Shown: positions 42,577-52,697, counted from the stretch's first letter. The stretch is DNA of 64,000 nucleotides from an uncultured Atopobium sp. (GCA_916715765.1 CAKAPG010000006.1:1-64000); one strand, 5' to 3'. The notes: generated from the letters alone by a model not told the origin. Made by a program: numbers and translations.

Positions 42577-43983
42577 CTAAACGGTTTTCTCGCCAGACTG
42601 TGTGTCTGTAGTGTCTACAATCTCGCCAATCATTTCATAGCAGAAAGAATCTACCAAGTCACAAAGGACAATATCTCCAACCGCGGCCTCTCCCTCTGCA
42701 ATGTGAACAGCGCCATCGCAGTCAGGAGCCTGGAACCACGTATGGCCGATAAGCTCAGTGCCCTCGTCGGATTCTTCGATTCCGTCAATAATGACCTCAC
42801 AGCGCTCACCAACGTGACGGGCAGTTGCGGCAAAGCCAAGTTGCTCTACAAGGTCAAGCAGACGCTGCGTGCGCTCAATCTTTACCTCGTCAGGAACCTG
42901 ATCAGACATCTTTGCGCCTAGAGTTCCCTCTTCTGGCGAATAGGTAAAGACAGACGTGTAGTCAAACTCCTGCTCCTGAATAAAGTCATAGAGCTCGTCT
43001 GATTCTTCATCGGTCTCGCCTGGGAAGCCGCACATTCCGGTGGTACGAAGAACCATGCCAGGAATCTCTGTTCTGAGGCGATCAAAAAGCTCACGAAGCT
43101 CCTGCGTAGAGCCAGAGCGACCCATGCGCTTAAGAATACGCTCATTGCAGTGCTGAATTGGAATATCAATGTAAGGTAGAACCTCAGGCGTATCACGAAT
43201 GGTGCTGATAAGCTCATCGGTCATACCTTCTGGCTGCAGATACAAAACGCGAATCCAGCCCTTATAGGGACGGACTACCTCAGCAACCTGCTGCATAAGC
43301 TTAGCAAGCGTTGGCGTCTGGCCATCCTCTGTGTCAGGCATATCAGAGCCCCAAATGCCGGTGTCCTGGCCAATCAAAATGACCTCACGAACACCGCCCT
43401 CCATCAGCTCATGAACCTCTTGAAGAATCTCTTCAGCAGGTCTTGAGTGATAGTGACCACGAATATACGGAATAGCGCAGAAAGCGCAGAATCTGTCACA
43501 GCCCTCAGAAATCTTTACAAACGCACTAGCGCCATCAATGGTGCGCAACATGCCGTGAGCGGCAACAATAGACTGCGTTGGCTCAGGGATATTCAGAACG
43601 TCTGCGACAATGCTCACAATGCCATCTTCTTGATCTGCGGGAACAAAAGCAGCAACCTCAGGAAGCTGCTCATTAAGTTCTGCACCGTAACGAGAAGGAA
43701 CGCAGCCACACATAATAATGGGCAGCTTACGCACTCCCTCAGAAGCGCCTTCAGCAATCTCAAGGGTAGCCTCAATGGACTCCTCTGTTGCAGAAGCCAA
43801 GAACGAGCAGGTGTTGATAATTGCAACGTCTGCTGACTCTGGATCTGCAACTTCACCAAAACCAGAGGCCAGAAGACGCGCACGCATGCGGTCTGTATCA
43901 ACCTCGTTTTTAGCGCATCCTAACGTGATGTATAGGACGTTATAGCCCCTATCGATAGTTGTTGAACTGGAGGGGCTGGCCAT
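42577..43983 (-). CDS. rimO: Ribosomal protein S12 methylthiotransferase RimO
   Basis: A radical SAM enzyme that methylthiolates Asp of ribosomal protein S12. In 468 aa: LGCAKNEVDTDRM near the start, INTCSFLASA, MCGCVPSRYG, radical SAM motif GCDRFCAFCAIPYIRG, and a TRAM domain at the end. I start at ATG 43983, which has AAGGAG six bases upstream; this ribosome site is inside the end of yajQ, so the genes overlap by 35 bp and are coupled. Confidence 0.95.
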   Translation of the reverse strand: MASPSSSTTIDRGYNVLYITLGCAKNEVDTDRMRARLLASGFGEVADPESADVAIINTCSFLASATEESIEATLEIAEGASEGVRKLPIIMCGCVPSRYGAELNEQLPEVAAFVPADQEDGIVSIVADVLNIPEPTQSIVAAHGMLRTIDGASAFVKISEGCDRFCAFCAIPYIRGHYHSRPAEEILQEVHELMEGGVREVILIGQDTGIWGSDMPDTEDGQTPTLAKLMQQVAEVVRPYKGWIRVLYLQPEGMTDELISTIRDTPEVLPYIDIPIQHCNERILKRMGRSGSTQELRELFDRLRTEIPGMVLRTTGMCGFPGETDEESDELYDFIQEQEFDYTSVFTYSPEEGTLGAKMSDQVPDEVKIERTQRLLDLVEQLGFAATARHVGERCEVIIDGIEESDEGTELIGHTWFQAPDCDGAVHIAEGEAAVGDIVLCDLVDSFCYEMIGEIVDTTDTQSGEKTV

Positions 43984-44446
43984 AGTCTTTCTCCTTAAGG
44001 CTTGCAATCACAGACTGAAGAACATCGCGAGAAGCGCTAGAAACACGCAGCTTATCGCCCTCAACGGTTGCCTTAGCCTTAACTTTCATATCACGAATAT
44101 CTTTAGCAATCTTCTTGGCAGTCTCCTGGTCAATACCAGAAACAATAGAGCCAATCTGACGCACGGTAGAACCTGCTGCAGGAATAGAGTCTCCCCAACG
44201 AATAGCAGTAAGATCGATTCCGCGCTTTACCAGCTTGGAGCCAAGAACATCCCTAACCTGAGATGCAACAAAATCTGCAGGAGCTTCAATAGTGAACTTG
44301 CCCTCTTTCTTAGAGAGCTCAAGTGTTGCACCAGAATCTTTTAGATCGTAGCGCTGGGTAAGCTCACGAGCTGCCTGCTGAAATGCATTATCAACTTCCA
44401 TCATGTCTACTTCAGACACAACGTCAAAGCTTGATTCTTTAGCCAT
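43949..44446 (-). CDS. yajQ: YajQ-family nucleotide-binding protein
   Basis: A 165-aa protein with two ferredoxin-like halves. Family ends are clear: MAKESSFDVVSEVDMMEVDNA at the start and DKLRVSSASRDVLQSVIASLK near the end. In other species YajQ binds nucleic acids or c-di-GMP; its role here is not visible. The ATG follows GGAGGGG. Its last 35 bases overlap rimO. Confidence 0.93.
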   Translation of the reverse strand: MAKESSFDVVSEVDMMEVDNAFQQAARELTQRYDLKDSGATLELSKKEGKFTIEAPADFVASQVRDVLGSKLVKRGIDLTAIRWGDSIPAAGSTVRQIGSIVSGIDQETAKKIAKDIRDMKVKAKATVEGDKLRVSSASRDVLQSVIASLKEKDYGQPLQFNNYR

Positions 44447-44464
44447 TTCCCCTCCGTATTAACT

Positions 44465-44486
44465 GGACGAGAAGAACTTCTCGCCC
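44465..44486. other. Tight hairpin between rodZ and yajQ
   Basis: GGACGAGAAG-AA-CTTCTCGCCC forms a 10-bp stem with one mismatch and a 2-base gap. It contains the CTTCTCGCC part of the dispersed motif. No T-run on either side, so it is more likely a processing or stability element than a terminator. Confidence 0.5.
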
Positions 44487-44494
44487 TATGGCGT

Positions 44495-46000
44495 TTAGTT
44501 ATTTGAATTGCTGTTGGAATTCTGGTTGTTAGTTGTACCAGAGGTTCCGCTTGTTGTATTTGTTGACGTGCTGTTTGTTTGAGTTCCTGAAGCGTTTGCT
44601 CCGTTAGCGTCAGCAGGTTTAGTACCCTGAATAGTCAAGGTGCCAATACCAGAAGCATTTGCGTCAAATGGCTTAGCAGTACCATTAACGGTTACCGCAA
44701 CAGCACCAGGAGTACCTGCAAGAACGGTCATGGAGTCAGTGACGGTGTATGTCTGAGACCATGGGCCGGTAATAGCATCAGCCTCAACACTCTTGCCGTC
44801 AACGGTAATCTCAACCCAGCTTGTCTGACCATCTGCAACAGTAACCACTACGGTAGTCTGCTTAGGAGTCTCTTCCTTCTTTGGCTCAGTTGTAGTGGTG
44901 CTCTTAGAAGTATCAGTAGAATCCTTCTTAGAGGTGTCCGTGTTGCTATTTGTAGTAGTGGAATTCTTAGAAGAATCGGATGTTGAGTTGTTAACGCTTA
45001 CCGTTTTAGTTGTAGTAGGCGTAGTGCGAGCTGTCATGCAGGAACGAACGCTAAACAGCAAAACGGCAGTAATGATCACAACAACAAGAGCAAATACGGT
45101 GGCAATGGTGCGGCCCGTATCAGAGAAATAATTCTGAAGCGCACCCATAACGCCTGGTCTTTGAGGAGCACGGCGCTGTTGAGCGGCGGCGCTAGATGGC
45201 TGGCGACGACGAACATTAGGCCTATCTACCTGTGCAATATTTCTAGAGCCACGGCGACCGGAAATAGTAGATGCTCGCTCATAAGGATCAGTTACATTGT
45301 CATAGCGAAGGTCATCGGTGTAATCGCTTGGAGCAACAGTTCTTCTGGTTACATCGTCTTTATAAGCTGGCATGCTAACGCCCGCAATACCTACACGTCT
45401 GCGCTGAACGCCACCACGTGTACGACTTGCCATGGTCTTCTGGCGAGAAGCCTCTTCAATACCAGCGTTATACGCATGACCTGTGGCGTAGCGAGAATAT
45501 GAGTAGCCGCCAGCGTCTTCTTCAGATGCCTGAGCACCCAGAGGCACACCGGTTTGCCTGGAGCGAACACCAGAGGTAGTTGCAAATGCGCCCATATCGC
45601 CAGCAGGGCCTCCCGATGTGGGGAGAAGACCGTGGTACTGTACGTATGCCTTTGGCCTGCTACCGGACTCGTTTACGACATCATAACCAGCAATACCACG
45701 GCCAGACTGGGTATCGCGCGTACGACGACGCAGCTCATGAGAATAGGTGCCGTTTTCAAACTCGTAGCTCTCTTCCTGGAAGAGGTCTACGATCTCACGC
45801 GGATTGAGTCCCAGGTAGCGAGCATACGAAGAAAGCATGCCCTGAGCATAACCACTCTGCGGCATGTTCTCAAAATCGCCTTCCTCAAAAGCAATAAGTG
45901 CCTGCTCCTTGAGGCGAAGAATCTTTGATGCTTGAGTGATAGAAAGCCCGAGCTGACGTCTACGTTCTACGAGCATCTCACTAAAACGAGGGCGTGGCAT
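44495..46000 (-). CDS. rodZ: RodZ-like membrane protein with N-terminal helix-turn-helix
   Basis: A 501-aa bitopic protein. Residues about 5-70 form the HTH_25 domain (LVERRRQLGLSITQASKILR, then YAQGMLSSYARYLGLNPREI), which in E. coli binds MreB. A long Gly/Arg-rich region follows, one membrane helix near residue 300 (TIATVFALVVVIITAVLLFSV), then a Thr/Ser/Lys linker, a beta DUF4115 domain (WVEITVDGKSVEAD) and a low-complexity Asn/Ser/Thr tail. No mreB is in the window. The start lies 2 bp after the ftsK stop. Confidence 0.85.
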   Translation of the reverse strand: MPRPRFSEMLVERRRQLGLSITQASKILRLKEQALIAFEEGDFENMPQSGYAQGMLSSYARYLGLNPREIVDLFQEESYEFENGTYSHELRRRTRDTQSGRGIAGYDVVNESGSRPKAYVQYHGLLPTSGGPAGDMGAFATTSGVRSRQTGVPLGAQASEEDAGGYSYSRYATGHAYNAGIEEASRQKTMASRTRGGVQRRRVGIAGVSMPAYKDDVTRRTVAPSDYTDDLRYDNVTDPYERASTISGRRGSRNIAQVDRPNVRRRQPSSAAAQQRRAPQRPGVMGALQNYFSDTGRTIATVFALVVVIITAVLLFSVRSCMTARTTPTTTKTVSVNNSTSDSSKNSTTTNSNTDTSKKDSTDTSKSTTTTEPKKEETPKQTTVVVTVADGQTSWVEITVDGKSVEADAITGPWSQTYTVTDSMTVLAGTPGAVAVTVNGTAKPFDANASGIGTLTIQGTKPADANGANASGTQTNSTSTNTTSGTSGTTNNQNSNSNSNN

Positions 46001-46002
46001 GC

Positions 46003-48495
46003 TTACTCTACCTCCCTATAGGCAGCGTCTTGAACTTTGAGCTCTTCAAGAGCATCTTTATCGATAAGAACTTCTCGAGGCTTTGATCCGTTAGCTGGGC
46101 CAACAACACCTTTTGCCTCAAGCATATCCATAATTCTACCAGCACGAGCATACCCAACAGAGAGCGCTCTTTGCAAACTAGATGTAGAACCTAGCTGAGA
46201 ATCCACAATTATGCGCGCAGCTTCCCAAATAAGCGGATCGTCTGCCTGCGCCATACCACCAACTCCCCCAACGCCATCGGCCTGTGTTGGAGTTGCAACA
46301 GTCAAAATGTTGTCGTGATATTCTGCGGTACGCTGAGTACGAATGTACTTAACGGTTTCCTCGATTTCCTCGTCAGAGACCCAGCAACCCTGGGCGCGAT
46401 TTGGCTTCTTACCACGAAGCTTAACCAGCATATCGCCTTTACCCAGCAGCTGCTCTGCACCCTTTTGGTCCAGAATAATACGGGAGTTCAAAGAGTTATC
46501 AACAGAGAGTGCAACGCGGTTATCGATGTTTGCGCGGATCAGACCAGTTACAACGTCAGCAGAAGGACGCTGTGTTGCAACAATCAGGTGAATACCTGCA
46601 GCACGACCAAGCTGAGCAATACGGACAATGGAAGACTCAACGTCTTTGCCCGCAACCATCATAAGGTCAGCAAGCTCGTCGATGACAATAACAAAGTATG
46701 GCATGTGCTTTGGAGGGTTCTCCATATCAGCGTATTTATCGCCATCAACGTTTCTGTTGTACGTCTTAATGTCACGAACCTTGTAGTGCTCAAATACCTT
46801 CAGGCGGCGCTCCATCTCGGTGACGCCCCACTGAAGCGCACTTGCTGCCTGCCTTGGCTCGGTAACAACTGGAACATACAGGTGAGGAAGACCAGCGTAA
46901 CCCGTAAACTCAACGCGCTTTGGGTCAACCATAATAAGGCGAACCTGCTCAGGAGTTGCGCGCATGAGCATAGACATGACAATAGCGTTGAGCAGGACAG
47001 ACTTACCAGAACCGGTAGTACCTGCTACCAGCAAGTGAGGAAGGCTGGCAAGGTCAACAACAATTGGCTTACCCTCAGAATCGCGACCAAAGGCACACTC
47101 AAGAGGACCACCCTTTGCAAAAGGTAGAACGTCAGCCAAATTGACTGCCTGGGCTTTCTCGTTAGGAATCTCAATACCAACCAAAGAAGTACCAGGAATT
47201 GGCGCAAAAATACGAACAGACTTTGCAGCAAGAGAAAGCGCAATATCGTCCTCAAGATTAGTGATCTTGTTGACGCGCTCGCCCTCGCCCATCGAAATCT
47301 TAAACGTAGTAACAGAAGGACCGGCGGTCCAGCCTACTACCTGGCTGGAGAGGCCAAACTCCTCAAGCGTAGCCTGGAGTCTCTGTGCGGTAGCTTCAAG
47401 CTCATCATCGCTTACGGCAGAAGTGGCCGAGTTCTTGTTTGACTTCAGGATGCTAAATGGTGGTAACTCATACGACTCATCGTTGTCGCCTGGCCTCTTG
47501 AGCTGGTCAGGTGTGGCGAGAAAATCGGGCGTCGTTTTAGCCTTACTCTTAGGTTTAGCCTGTTTTGTGGTAGGAGCAACATCAGCTACAGCAACATCGT
47601 TTTTCTCGACAACTGCATCTTCTGGCTGGTCCTTCTTCTTAGAGCGCAGCTTATTCTTAGCCTTATCAATGAGCGTAGTAGGAGCGTCACCTGCATCCTC
47701 TTGCGCCTCTTCTTCCTCGTAAAGACGGGCATCACGCTTAATGACAGAAGTCTTGCGATTGCCCAGATAAGTTGTCTCCCCTTCACCGGTCTCGTCAAAG
47801 AGAGAAGACTGGTTGTTTGCGCCACGTCTACCCTGCTTCTTTGCAGGCTGTGGAGCATTTGCAGCGTAGAGCTCCTCTTCTTTTGCAAGAGCACGCTCTT
47901 CTTTACGGTAGCGATGATTCTCACGCGCTTCATCCAGGCGGAAGCTTACGCGCTCAACCATGTCAGAGATGGAGAAACCGCAGATAACAACACCGGCAAT
48001 AATAAAGCCAACCAAAAGGACATTACCCACTACGCGGCCAACAAAGCGCAGCAAAACCCAAGCAATACCTCCGCCCACATAACCACCAGCAGCCTCTAGG
48101 ACTTTTGTGCCCAAAATCATATCTGGAGCAGCCTCGGCGCCTGGGAAGTTAAGTGAAATAAGAGCAAGGGCAGCAAGAACGTCCAGCGTTAGACCAATAG
48201 CAATACGTGTAGAGATTCCCTGATCATCACGCATAAAGAAGGTCATAGCAAAGACAAATACTGCAATGGGAAAAAGTAGCGCTCCTGTACCAAAACAGAG
48301 CTTGAGCCCATGACCCATTGCGCTGGTAATAACAGCATTAGAAGGGACAATAATGGACAAAAGCATAGCAATTGCAACCACTGCAAGAACAACACCAATG
48401 ATATCGTTCTGCAGTGGACTCAAGCCTACTGCCTGGGCAGAAGCGGCGTTTCTAGAATTTCTTTTTGCTGCGTTTGAGGTGCGTTTAGAGGGCAT
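46003..48495 (-). CDS. ftsK: DNA translocase FtsK/SpoIIIE
   Basis: A septal DNA pump of 830 aa that moves chromosome ends and activates XerCD at dif. Four membrane helices fall in about the first 180 residues; a variable charged linker, then the alpha/beta motor with Walker A AGTTGSGKSVLL and Walker B VIVIDELADLMM, and the C-terminal winged-helix gamma domain (SSLQRALSVGYARAGRIMDMLEAKGVVG) that reads polar DNA motifs. The start at 48495 has GGAGGT upstream; an earlier codon falls inside rnj. It likely acts at the dif candidate at 23.1 kb. Confidence 0.96.
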   Translation of the reverse strand: MPSKRTSNAAKRNSRNAASAQAVGLSPLQNDIIGVVLAVVAIAMLLSIIVPSNAVITSAMGHGLKLCFGTGALLFPIAVFVFAMTFFMRDDQGISTRIAIGLTLDVLAALALISLNFPGAEAAPDMILGTKVLEAAGGYVGGGIAWVLLRFVGRVVGNVLLVGFIIAGVVICGFSISDMVERVSFRLDEARENHRYRKEERALAKEEELYAANAPQPAKKQGRRGANNQSSLFDETGEGETTYLGNRKTSVIKRDARLYEEEEAQEDAGDAPTTLIDKAKNKLRSKKKDQPEDAVVEKNDVAVADVAPTTKQAKPKSKAKTTPDFLATPDQLKRPGDNDESYELPPFSILKSNKNSATSAVSDDELEATAQRLQATLEEFGLSSQVVGWTAGPSVTTFKISMGEGERVNKITNLEDDIALSLAAKSVRIFAPIPGTSLVGIEIPNEKAQAVNLADVLPFAKGGPLECAFGRDSEGKPIVVDLASLPHLLVAGTTGSGKSVLLNAIVMSMLMRATPEQVRLIMVDPKRVEFTGYAGLPHLYVPVVTEPRQAASALQWGVTEMERRLKVFEHYKVRDIKTYNRNVDGDKYADMENPPKHMPYFVIVIDELADLMMVAGKDVESSIVRIAQLGRAAGIHLIVATQRPSADVVTGLIRANIDNRVALSVDNSLNSRIILDQKGAEQLLGKGDMLVKLRGKKPNRAQGCWVSDEEIEETVKYIRTQRTAEYHDNILTVATPTQADGVGGVGGMAQADDPLIWEAARIIVDSQLGSTSSLQRALSVGYARAGRIMDMLEAKGVVGPANGSKPREVLIDKDALEELKVQDAAYREVE

Positions 48496-48500
48496 TGGGC

Positions 48501-50165
48501 TTATACCTCCATAATGACCGGAATAACCATTGGTCGAGTACGAGTTTTGCTCCAAAGGAAGTTAGAAAGGGCGTTACGAACGCTCTTTCTCATTGCTTCA
48601 ATGTTTGCGCCTTCGGACTTAGAGGCCTTCTCAATTGAATTTCTCACAAGATTCTGCGCGTCATTCATAAGCTCGTCATCGTCGGCAAATGAAACACCAC
48701 GGCCAGAAATCTCAACAACACCTGGCTTAAGGTTGCGACCAACAAGGGTTACCACAGCGGTAACAATGCCGTCCTGAGAAAGGCGTTGACGGTCACGAAG
48801 AACAACAGGGTTAGCGTCGGTGACAGAGAGGCCGTCAACGTACACTACGCCAGACTCAACCGTCTTACCACGAGTAACCTTGCCGTTTCTCATCTCAAGC
48901 GTGTCGCCGTTATCAAGAATGAAAATGCGATTAGCAGGAACGCCCATTTGCTGAGCAAGTTCTGCGTGAGCGCGCAGGTGAACAGCCTCACCGTGGACTG
49001 GCATAAAGTTCTTTGGACGAGCCATACCCAGCATAAGCTTGAGCTCTTCCTGACTACCATGGCCGGAAACGTGGACAAGTGCCTTTGACTTGTCGTAAAT
49101 CTCACAACCAATCTTAGAGAGAGCGTTGATGATGGACTGAACGCTCTTCTCGTTACCTGGAACAGGAGTTGCAGAGATGATTACAGTGTCCTGAGGACGA
49201 ATGGAAAGCGACTTGTGCTCTCCATTTGCCATACGTGCCAAAGCACTCAGAGGCTCTCCCTGAGAACCAGTGCAGAGAACAACAATGCGATCATCTGCAA
49301 GTTTATCAACGTCGTAAGCATCAATGATGTCTTTATCGGCAATATTGAGGTAGCCAAGCTCTCGCGCAACCTTAGTGTTGGTAATCATAGAGCGGCCCGT
49401 AACAACAACCTTACGCTTTACCGCAACAGAGGCATCACATACCTGCTGAAGACGGTGAATGTGGCTTGAGAACGACGCCACAAAGACGCGACCAGTTGCA
49501 TTTTTGATGATGTGACGAAGCGCTGCACCAACGGAAGCCTCGGATGGAGTCATACCGGGGCGGTTGGCGTTTGTGGAGTCAGACAGCAGCAGGTCAAGAC
49601 CCTCAGAGCCAAACCTGGTAATAGCAGCGTAGTTTGGACGCACGCCATCAATAGGAGTCTGATCAAGCTTAAAGTCACCGGAGTGAATAAGCGTTCCTGC
49701 AGGAGTCTTCATATGAATACCAAAAGCCGCAGGAATAGAGTGGGTCATCGAGAAGAACGTGATGTCAAAGGCGCCAAGCTGGACCTTTGAGCCATCGGTA
49801 ACCTCGCGAAGCTTAGTGCCCACAATCTTGTGCTCAGCAAGCTTGCCTTCAATAAAACCAAGCGAGAGCTTACTGGAATAGATTGGAACCTTACGAGTAA
49901 GGTCCATGAGCAGGTACGGAAGAGCACCAATGTGATCCTCGTGACCGTGGGTAATCAAAATACCGCGAAGCTTATCTTCATTTTCTAGTACGTAGGTATA
50001 GTCTGGCAAAACGAGGTCAATACCAGGCTGTTCGTCATCTGGGAACATCAAACCAGCATCGACAAGCACCATATCATTACCGTACTCAAAAACGGTCATG
50101 TTCTTGCCAATGCCATCAAGTCCGCCCATAGGAATGACTTTAAGAGCTGGGTCTTTCTTAGGCAT
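48501..50165 (-). CDS. rnj: Ribonuclease J
   Basis: A metallo-beta-lactamase/beta-CASP nuclease with 5' exonuclease and endonuclease activity for mRNA decay and rRNA maturation. In 554 aa: zinc motif HGHEDHIGALPYL near residue 74, IHSGDFKLDQTP, beta-CASP segments and MPVHGEAVHLRAHAELA near 390. It is followed by ftsK after 5 bp. With RNase Y and PNPase close by, most of the RNA-degradation machinery is in this window. Confidence 0.97.
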   Translation of the reverse strand: MPKKDPALKVIPMGGLDGIGKNMTVFEYGNDMVLVDAGLMFPDDEQPGIDLVLPDYTYVLENEDKLRGILITHGHEDHIGALPYLLMDLTRKVPIYSSKLSLGFIEGKLAEHKIVGTKLREVTDGSKVQLGAFDITFFSMTHSIPAAFGIHMKTPAGTLIHSGDFKLDQTPIDGVRPNYAAITRFGSEGLDLLLSDSTNANRPGMTPSEASVGAALRHIIKNATGRVFVASFSSHIHRLQQVCDASVAVKRKVVVTGRSMITNTKVARELGYLNIADKDIIDAYDVDKLADDRIVVLCTGSQGEPLSALARMANGEHKSLSIRPQDTVIISATPVPGNEKSVQSIINALSKIGCEIYDKSKALVHVSGHGSQEELKLMLGMARPKNFMPVHGEAVHLRAHAELAQQMGVPANRIFILDNGDTLEMRNGKVTRGKTVESGVVYVDGLSVTDANPVVLRDRQRLSQDGIVTAVVTLVGRNLKPGVVEISGRGVSFADDDELMNDAQNLVRNSIEKASKSEGANIEAMRKSVRNALSNFLWSKTRTRPMVIPVIMEV

Positions 50166-50323
50166 TAAAAAACTTTCCTTTCAAAACAACTTTCTATAAC
50201 AGACGCAACCCAAAGGGCCGTCTACAAGACTTTTTGCAAAATCTACATGTTGTTTAATTATATAAAAAATCAGCACGTATTACGCTATATATTCCCAAAG
50301 AATCAAAATCTCAACAGAATAAC

Positions 50324-50355
50324 AAGAGAGCTCCGACATACATCGAAGCTCTCTT
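50324..50355 (-). terminator. Probable terminator of pnp
   Basis: On the minus strand a 9-bp perfect stem AAGAGAGCT / AGCTCTCTT with a 14-base loop, followed by GTTATTCTGTT. It is 60 bp past the pnp stop. Confidence 0.65.
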
Positions 50356-50382
50356 TACTATCTCATGTGTATAAGGTCTCGC

Positions 50383-50397
50383 ATGGCGAGAAACCTT
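50383..50397 (+). repeat. Dispersed motif copy, extended form
   Basis: ATGGCGAGAAACCTT in the space between the pnp stop and its terminator, another intergenic copy. Confidence 0.78.
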
Positions 50398-50414
50398 TTG
50401 AGTTTGAGCGTAGC

Positions 50415-52613
50415 TTATGCGTCGTGGTGACGGCGTGGCTGTCTGCGCTCAGAGTTGCCGTTGTCGTTCTGACGACGTGGGCGACGCTCCTCGCGCTCCT
50501 TCTTTGGAGCGACCTGTGGTGCCTCTGGCTTATCAAGACGGTCAAGAGAAATCTTGCCCTTCTCGTCTACCTCAAGGACCTGAACCTTAACCTCGTCGCC
50601 AACAGCCAGGACATCCTCGATCTTCTCGACACGTCCCTGTGCAACGCGGGAAATGTGAAGCAGGCCGTCTTTGCCAGGAAGGAGCTCAACAAAAGCGCCG
50701 AATGGCTGGAGACCAACAACGCGACCAGTGTACTCCTCGCCTACCTCTGGAACCTTAACAATAGCCTTGATGCGCTCTGCAGCAGCCTCGGCAGCACCGT
50801 TAGTACCAGCGATAAAGACGGTGCCATCCTCCTGGATGTCAACGGTTGCACCCGTATCCTCCTGGATACCGCGGATAACCTTGCCACCAGAGCCAATGAC
50901 GTCGCGAATCTTATCGGTTGGGATAGAAAGCGAGATGATCTGTGGAGCGGTCTCTTTGGTCTCAGTACGAGGTGCAGGAATCTGCTCAAGCATCTTGTTC
51001 AGAATGAACATACGGCCCTCTTGAGCCTGGAGAAGTGCGCTGCGCAGAATCTCTGGAGTAAGACCAGTTGCCTTGTTGTCCATCTGCATTGCGGTAATAC
51101 CCTTGGTGGTACCGCAGACCTTGAAGTCCATGTCGCCGAGGAAGTCCTCAAGACCCTGGATATCAGTAAGAACAACAGTCTTGCCGTTCTCCTGGATAAG
51201 ACCCATTGCAACACCAGAAACAGGACGCTTTAGAGGAACGCCTGCATCCATAAGGGAAAGCGTAGAACCGCAGGTAGATGCCATGGAAGAAGAACCATTG
51301 GACTCCATTACCTCAGAGACAACGCGGATGGTGTAAGGGAACTCTTCCTCAGAAGGAATGACAGGCAGAAGTGCGCGCTCTGCAAGAGCTCCGTGACCAA
51401 TCTCACGGCGCTTTGGACTGCCCATACGGCCAGTCTCACCGGTGCAGAATGGTGGGAAGTTGTAGTGGTGAATGTAGCGCTTGCCATCCATTGGCTCAAT
51501 GGTGTCAAGACGCTGCCACTCGTTGAGCATGCCAAGCGTACAAATGGAGAGAACCTGAGTCTGACCACGCTGGAAAAGACCAGAGCCGTGAACAAGTGGC
51601 AGGTAATCAGGCTTGACCATGATTGGACGGATCTCGTCTGCAACACGACCGTCAACGCGCTCGCCGGTCTCAACAACCATGACGCGCATAGCGTGCTTCT
51701 CAAGACCCTTGAGCTCAACGGCAATAGCGCGGCTCCAAAGCTCCTGCTCCTCCTCGGTGAACTGAGCCTTAATCTCGTCCATCAGGTCAGCAACCTTCTG
51801 CATACGGGACTGCTTGTCAGCATCCTTAAGAGCAGCGCTCATCTGATCATAATAAGCAAAGATACGGTCATGAACCTCAGCAATTGGCTCATCAAGGATG
51901 TACTCACGCTTGACGATAGGGCCGTTAATCTCTTCCCACTTAGCAATAAACTTCTTCTGCTCCTCGCAAAATGCTGCAATTGCTTCCTGACCAAATGCCA
52001 TAGCGGAGAGCATATCCTCTTCGGAAATCTCATCTGCACCAGCCTCAAGCATGGAAATAAAGGTGGAAGAACCGCCAAGCTCAAGGTCAAGGTCAGAGTG
52101 ATCGCGCTCTTCATAGGTTGGGTTAACTAGGAACTCGCCGGTATCAGCGTTGCGGCCAATACGAACGCACGCAAGTGGTCCCTCAAAAGGAACGCCACCA
52201 ACGGCCAGAGCAGCAGAAGCGCCCATGACAGAGATGGTATCAACAGCGTTTACCTGATCAGCAACAAGAGAAGTTGCAACAATCTGAACCTCATTGCGGA
52301 AGCCATCTGGGAAGGATGGGCGCAGAGGACGGTCAATCATACGAGCAGTAAGGGTTGCCTTCTCGGATGGACGAGCCTCACGCTTGAGATATCCACCAGG
52401 AACACGACCAACTGCGTACATTTTCTCAATAAAATCAACAGTCAGTGGGAAGAAGTCGTAATCCTTACGCTCCTTGGAAACCACTGCAGTGAGAAGTACG
52501 GTAGAATCGCCGCACTTAACGATACAGGCACCTGTTGCCTGCTTTGCGAGCTCACCAGCCTCAAGGGTGTAGTGCTTACCATAGAGGTCAAATTCGTGAG
52601 TTACTTTAGTCAT
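50415..52613 (-). CDS. pnp: Polyribonucleotide nucleotidyltransferase
   Basis: A phosphorolytic 3'-5' exoribonuclease of 732 aa. Two RNase PH-like halves (DYDFFPLTVDFIEKMYAVGR and the catalytic SNGSSSMASTCGSTLSLMDAG), a KH domain (DVIGSGGKVIRGIQEDTGA) and an S1 domain (EYTGRVVGLQPFGAFVELLP), then a basic Arg-rich tail. Two hairpins separate it from rpsO, the usual neighbour. Very strong codon bias creates a long antisense frame that is not a gene. Confidence 0.98.
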   Translation of the reverse strand: MTKVTHEFDLYGKHYTLEAGELAKQATGACIVKCGDSTVLLTAVVSKERKDYDFFPLTVDFIEKMYAVGRVPGGYLKREARPSEKATLTARMIDRPLRPSFPDGFRNEVQIVATSLVADQVNAVDTISVMGASAALAVGGVPFEGPLACVRIGRNADTGEFLVNPTYEERDHSDLDLELGGSSTFISMLEAGADEISEEDMLSAMAFGQEAIAAFCEEQKKFIAKWEEINGPIVKREYILDEPIAEVHDRIFAYYDQMSAALKDADKQSRMQKVADLMDEIKAQFTEEEQELWSRAIAVELKGLEKHAMRVMVVETGERVDGRVADEIRPIMVKPDYLPLVHGSGLFQRGQTQVLSICTLGMLNEWQRLDTIEPMDGKRYIHHYNFPPFCTGETGRMGSPKRREIGHGALAERALLPVIPSEEEFPYTIRVVSEVMESNGSSSMASTCGSTLSLMDAGVPLKRPVSGVAMGLIQENGKTVVLTDIQGLEDFLGDMDFKVCGTTKGITAMQMDNKATGLTPEILRSALLQAQEGRMFILNKMLEQIPAPRTETKETAPQIISLSIPTDKIRDVIGSGGKVIRGIQEDTGATVDIQEDGTVFIAGTNGAAEAAAERIKAIVKVPEVGEEYTGRVVGLQPFGAFVELLPGKDGLLHISRVAQGRVEKIEDVLAVGDEVKVQVLEVDEKGKISLDRLDKPEAPQVAPKKEREERRPRRQNDNGNSERRQPRRHHDA

Positions 52614-52632
52614 TTCTTTCCTCTTCTATCTC

Positions 52633-52685
52633 CGTTTGCCCCATTGCAAACGGGCCTCAAACATAAAGGGCGCCAGACGGCGCCC
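52633..52685 (-). other. Two hairpins between rpsO and pnp
   Basis: GGGCGCC-GTCT-GGCGCCC (52668-52685 on the minus strand) follows rpsO, and CGTTTGC / GCAAACG (52633-52652) stands just before the pnp ribosome site. By analogy with E. coli rpsO-pnp, these may attenuate transcription or be nuclease processing points through which PNPase limits its own synthesis. Confidence 0.6.
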
Positions 52686-52697
52686 TAAAAAGCCAAC

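Noticed and set aside
46315..47127. 270-codon rightward frame opposite ftsK
   Set aside because: Shadow of ftsK; composition unlike a real protein and no start signal.
50247..51233. 328-codon rightward frame opposite pnp
   Set aside because: It depends on pnp codon bias, starts in the terminator region, and shows no family features.
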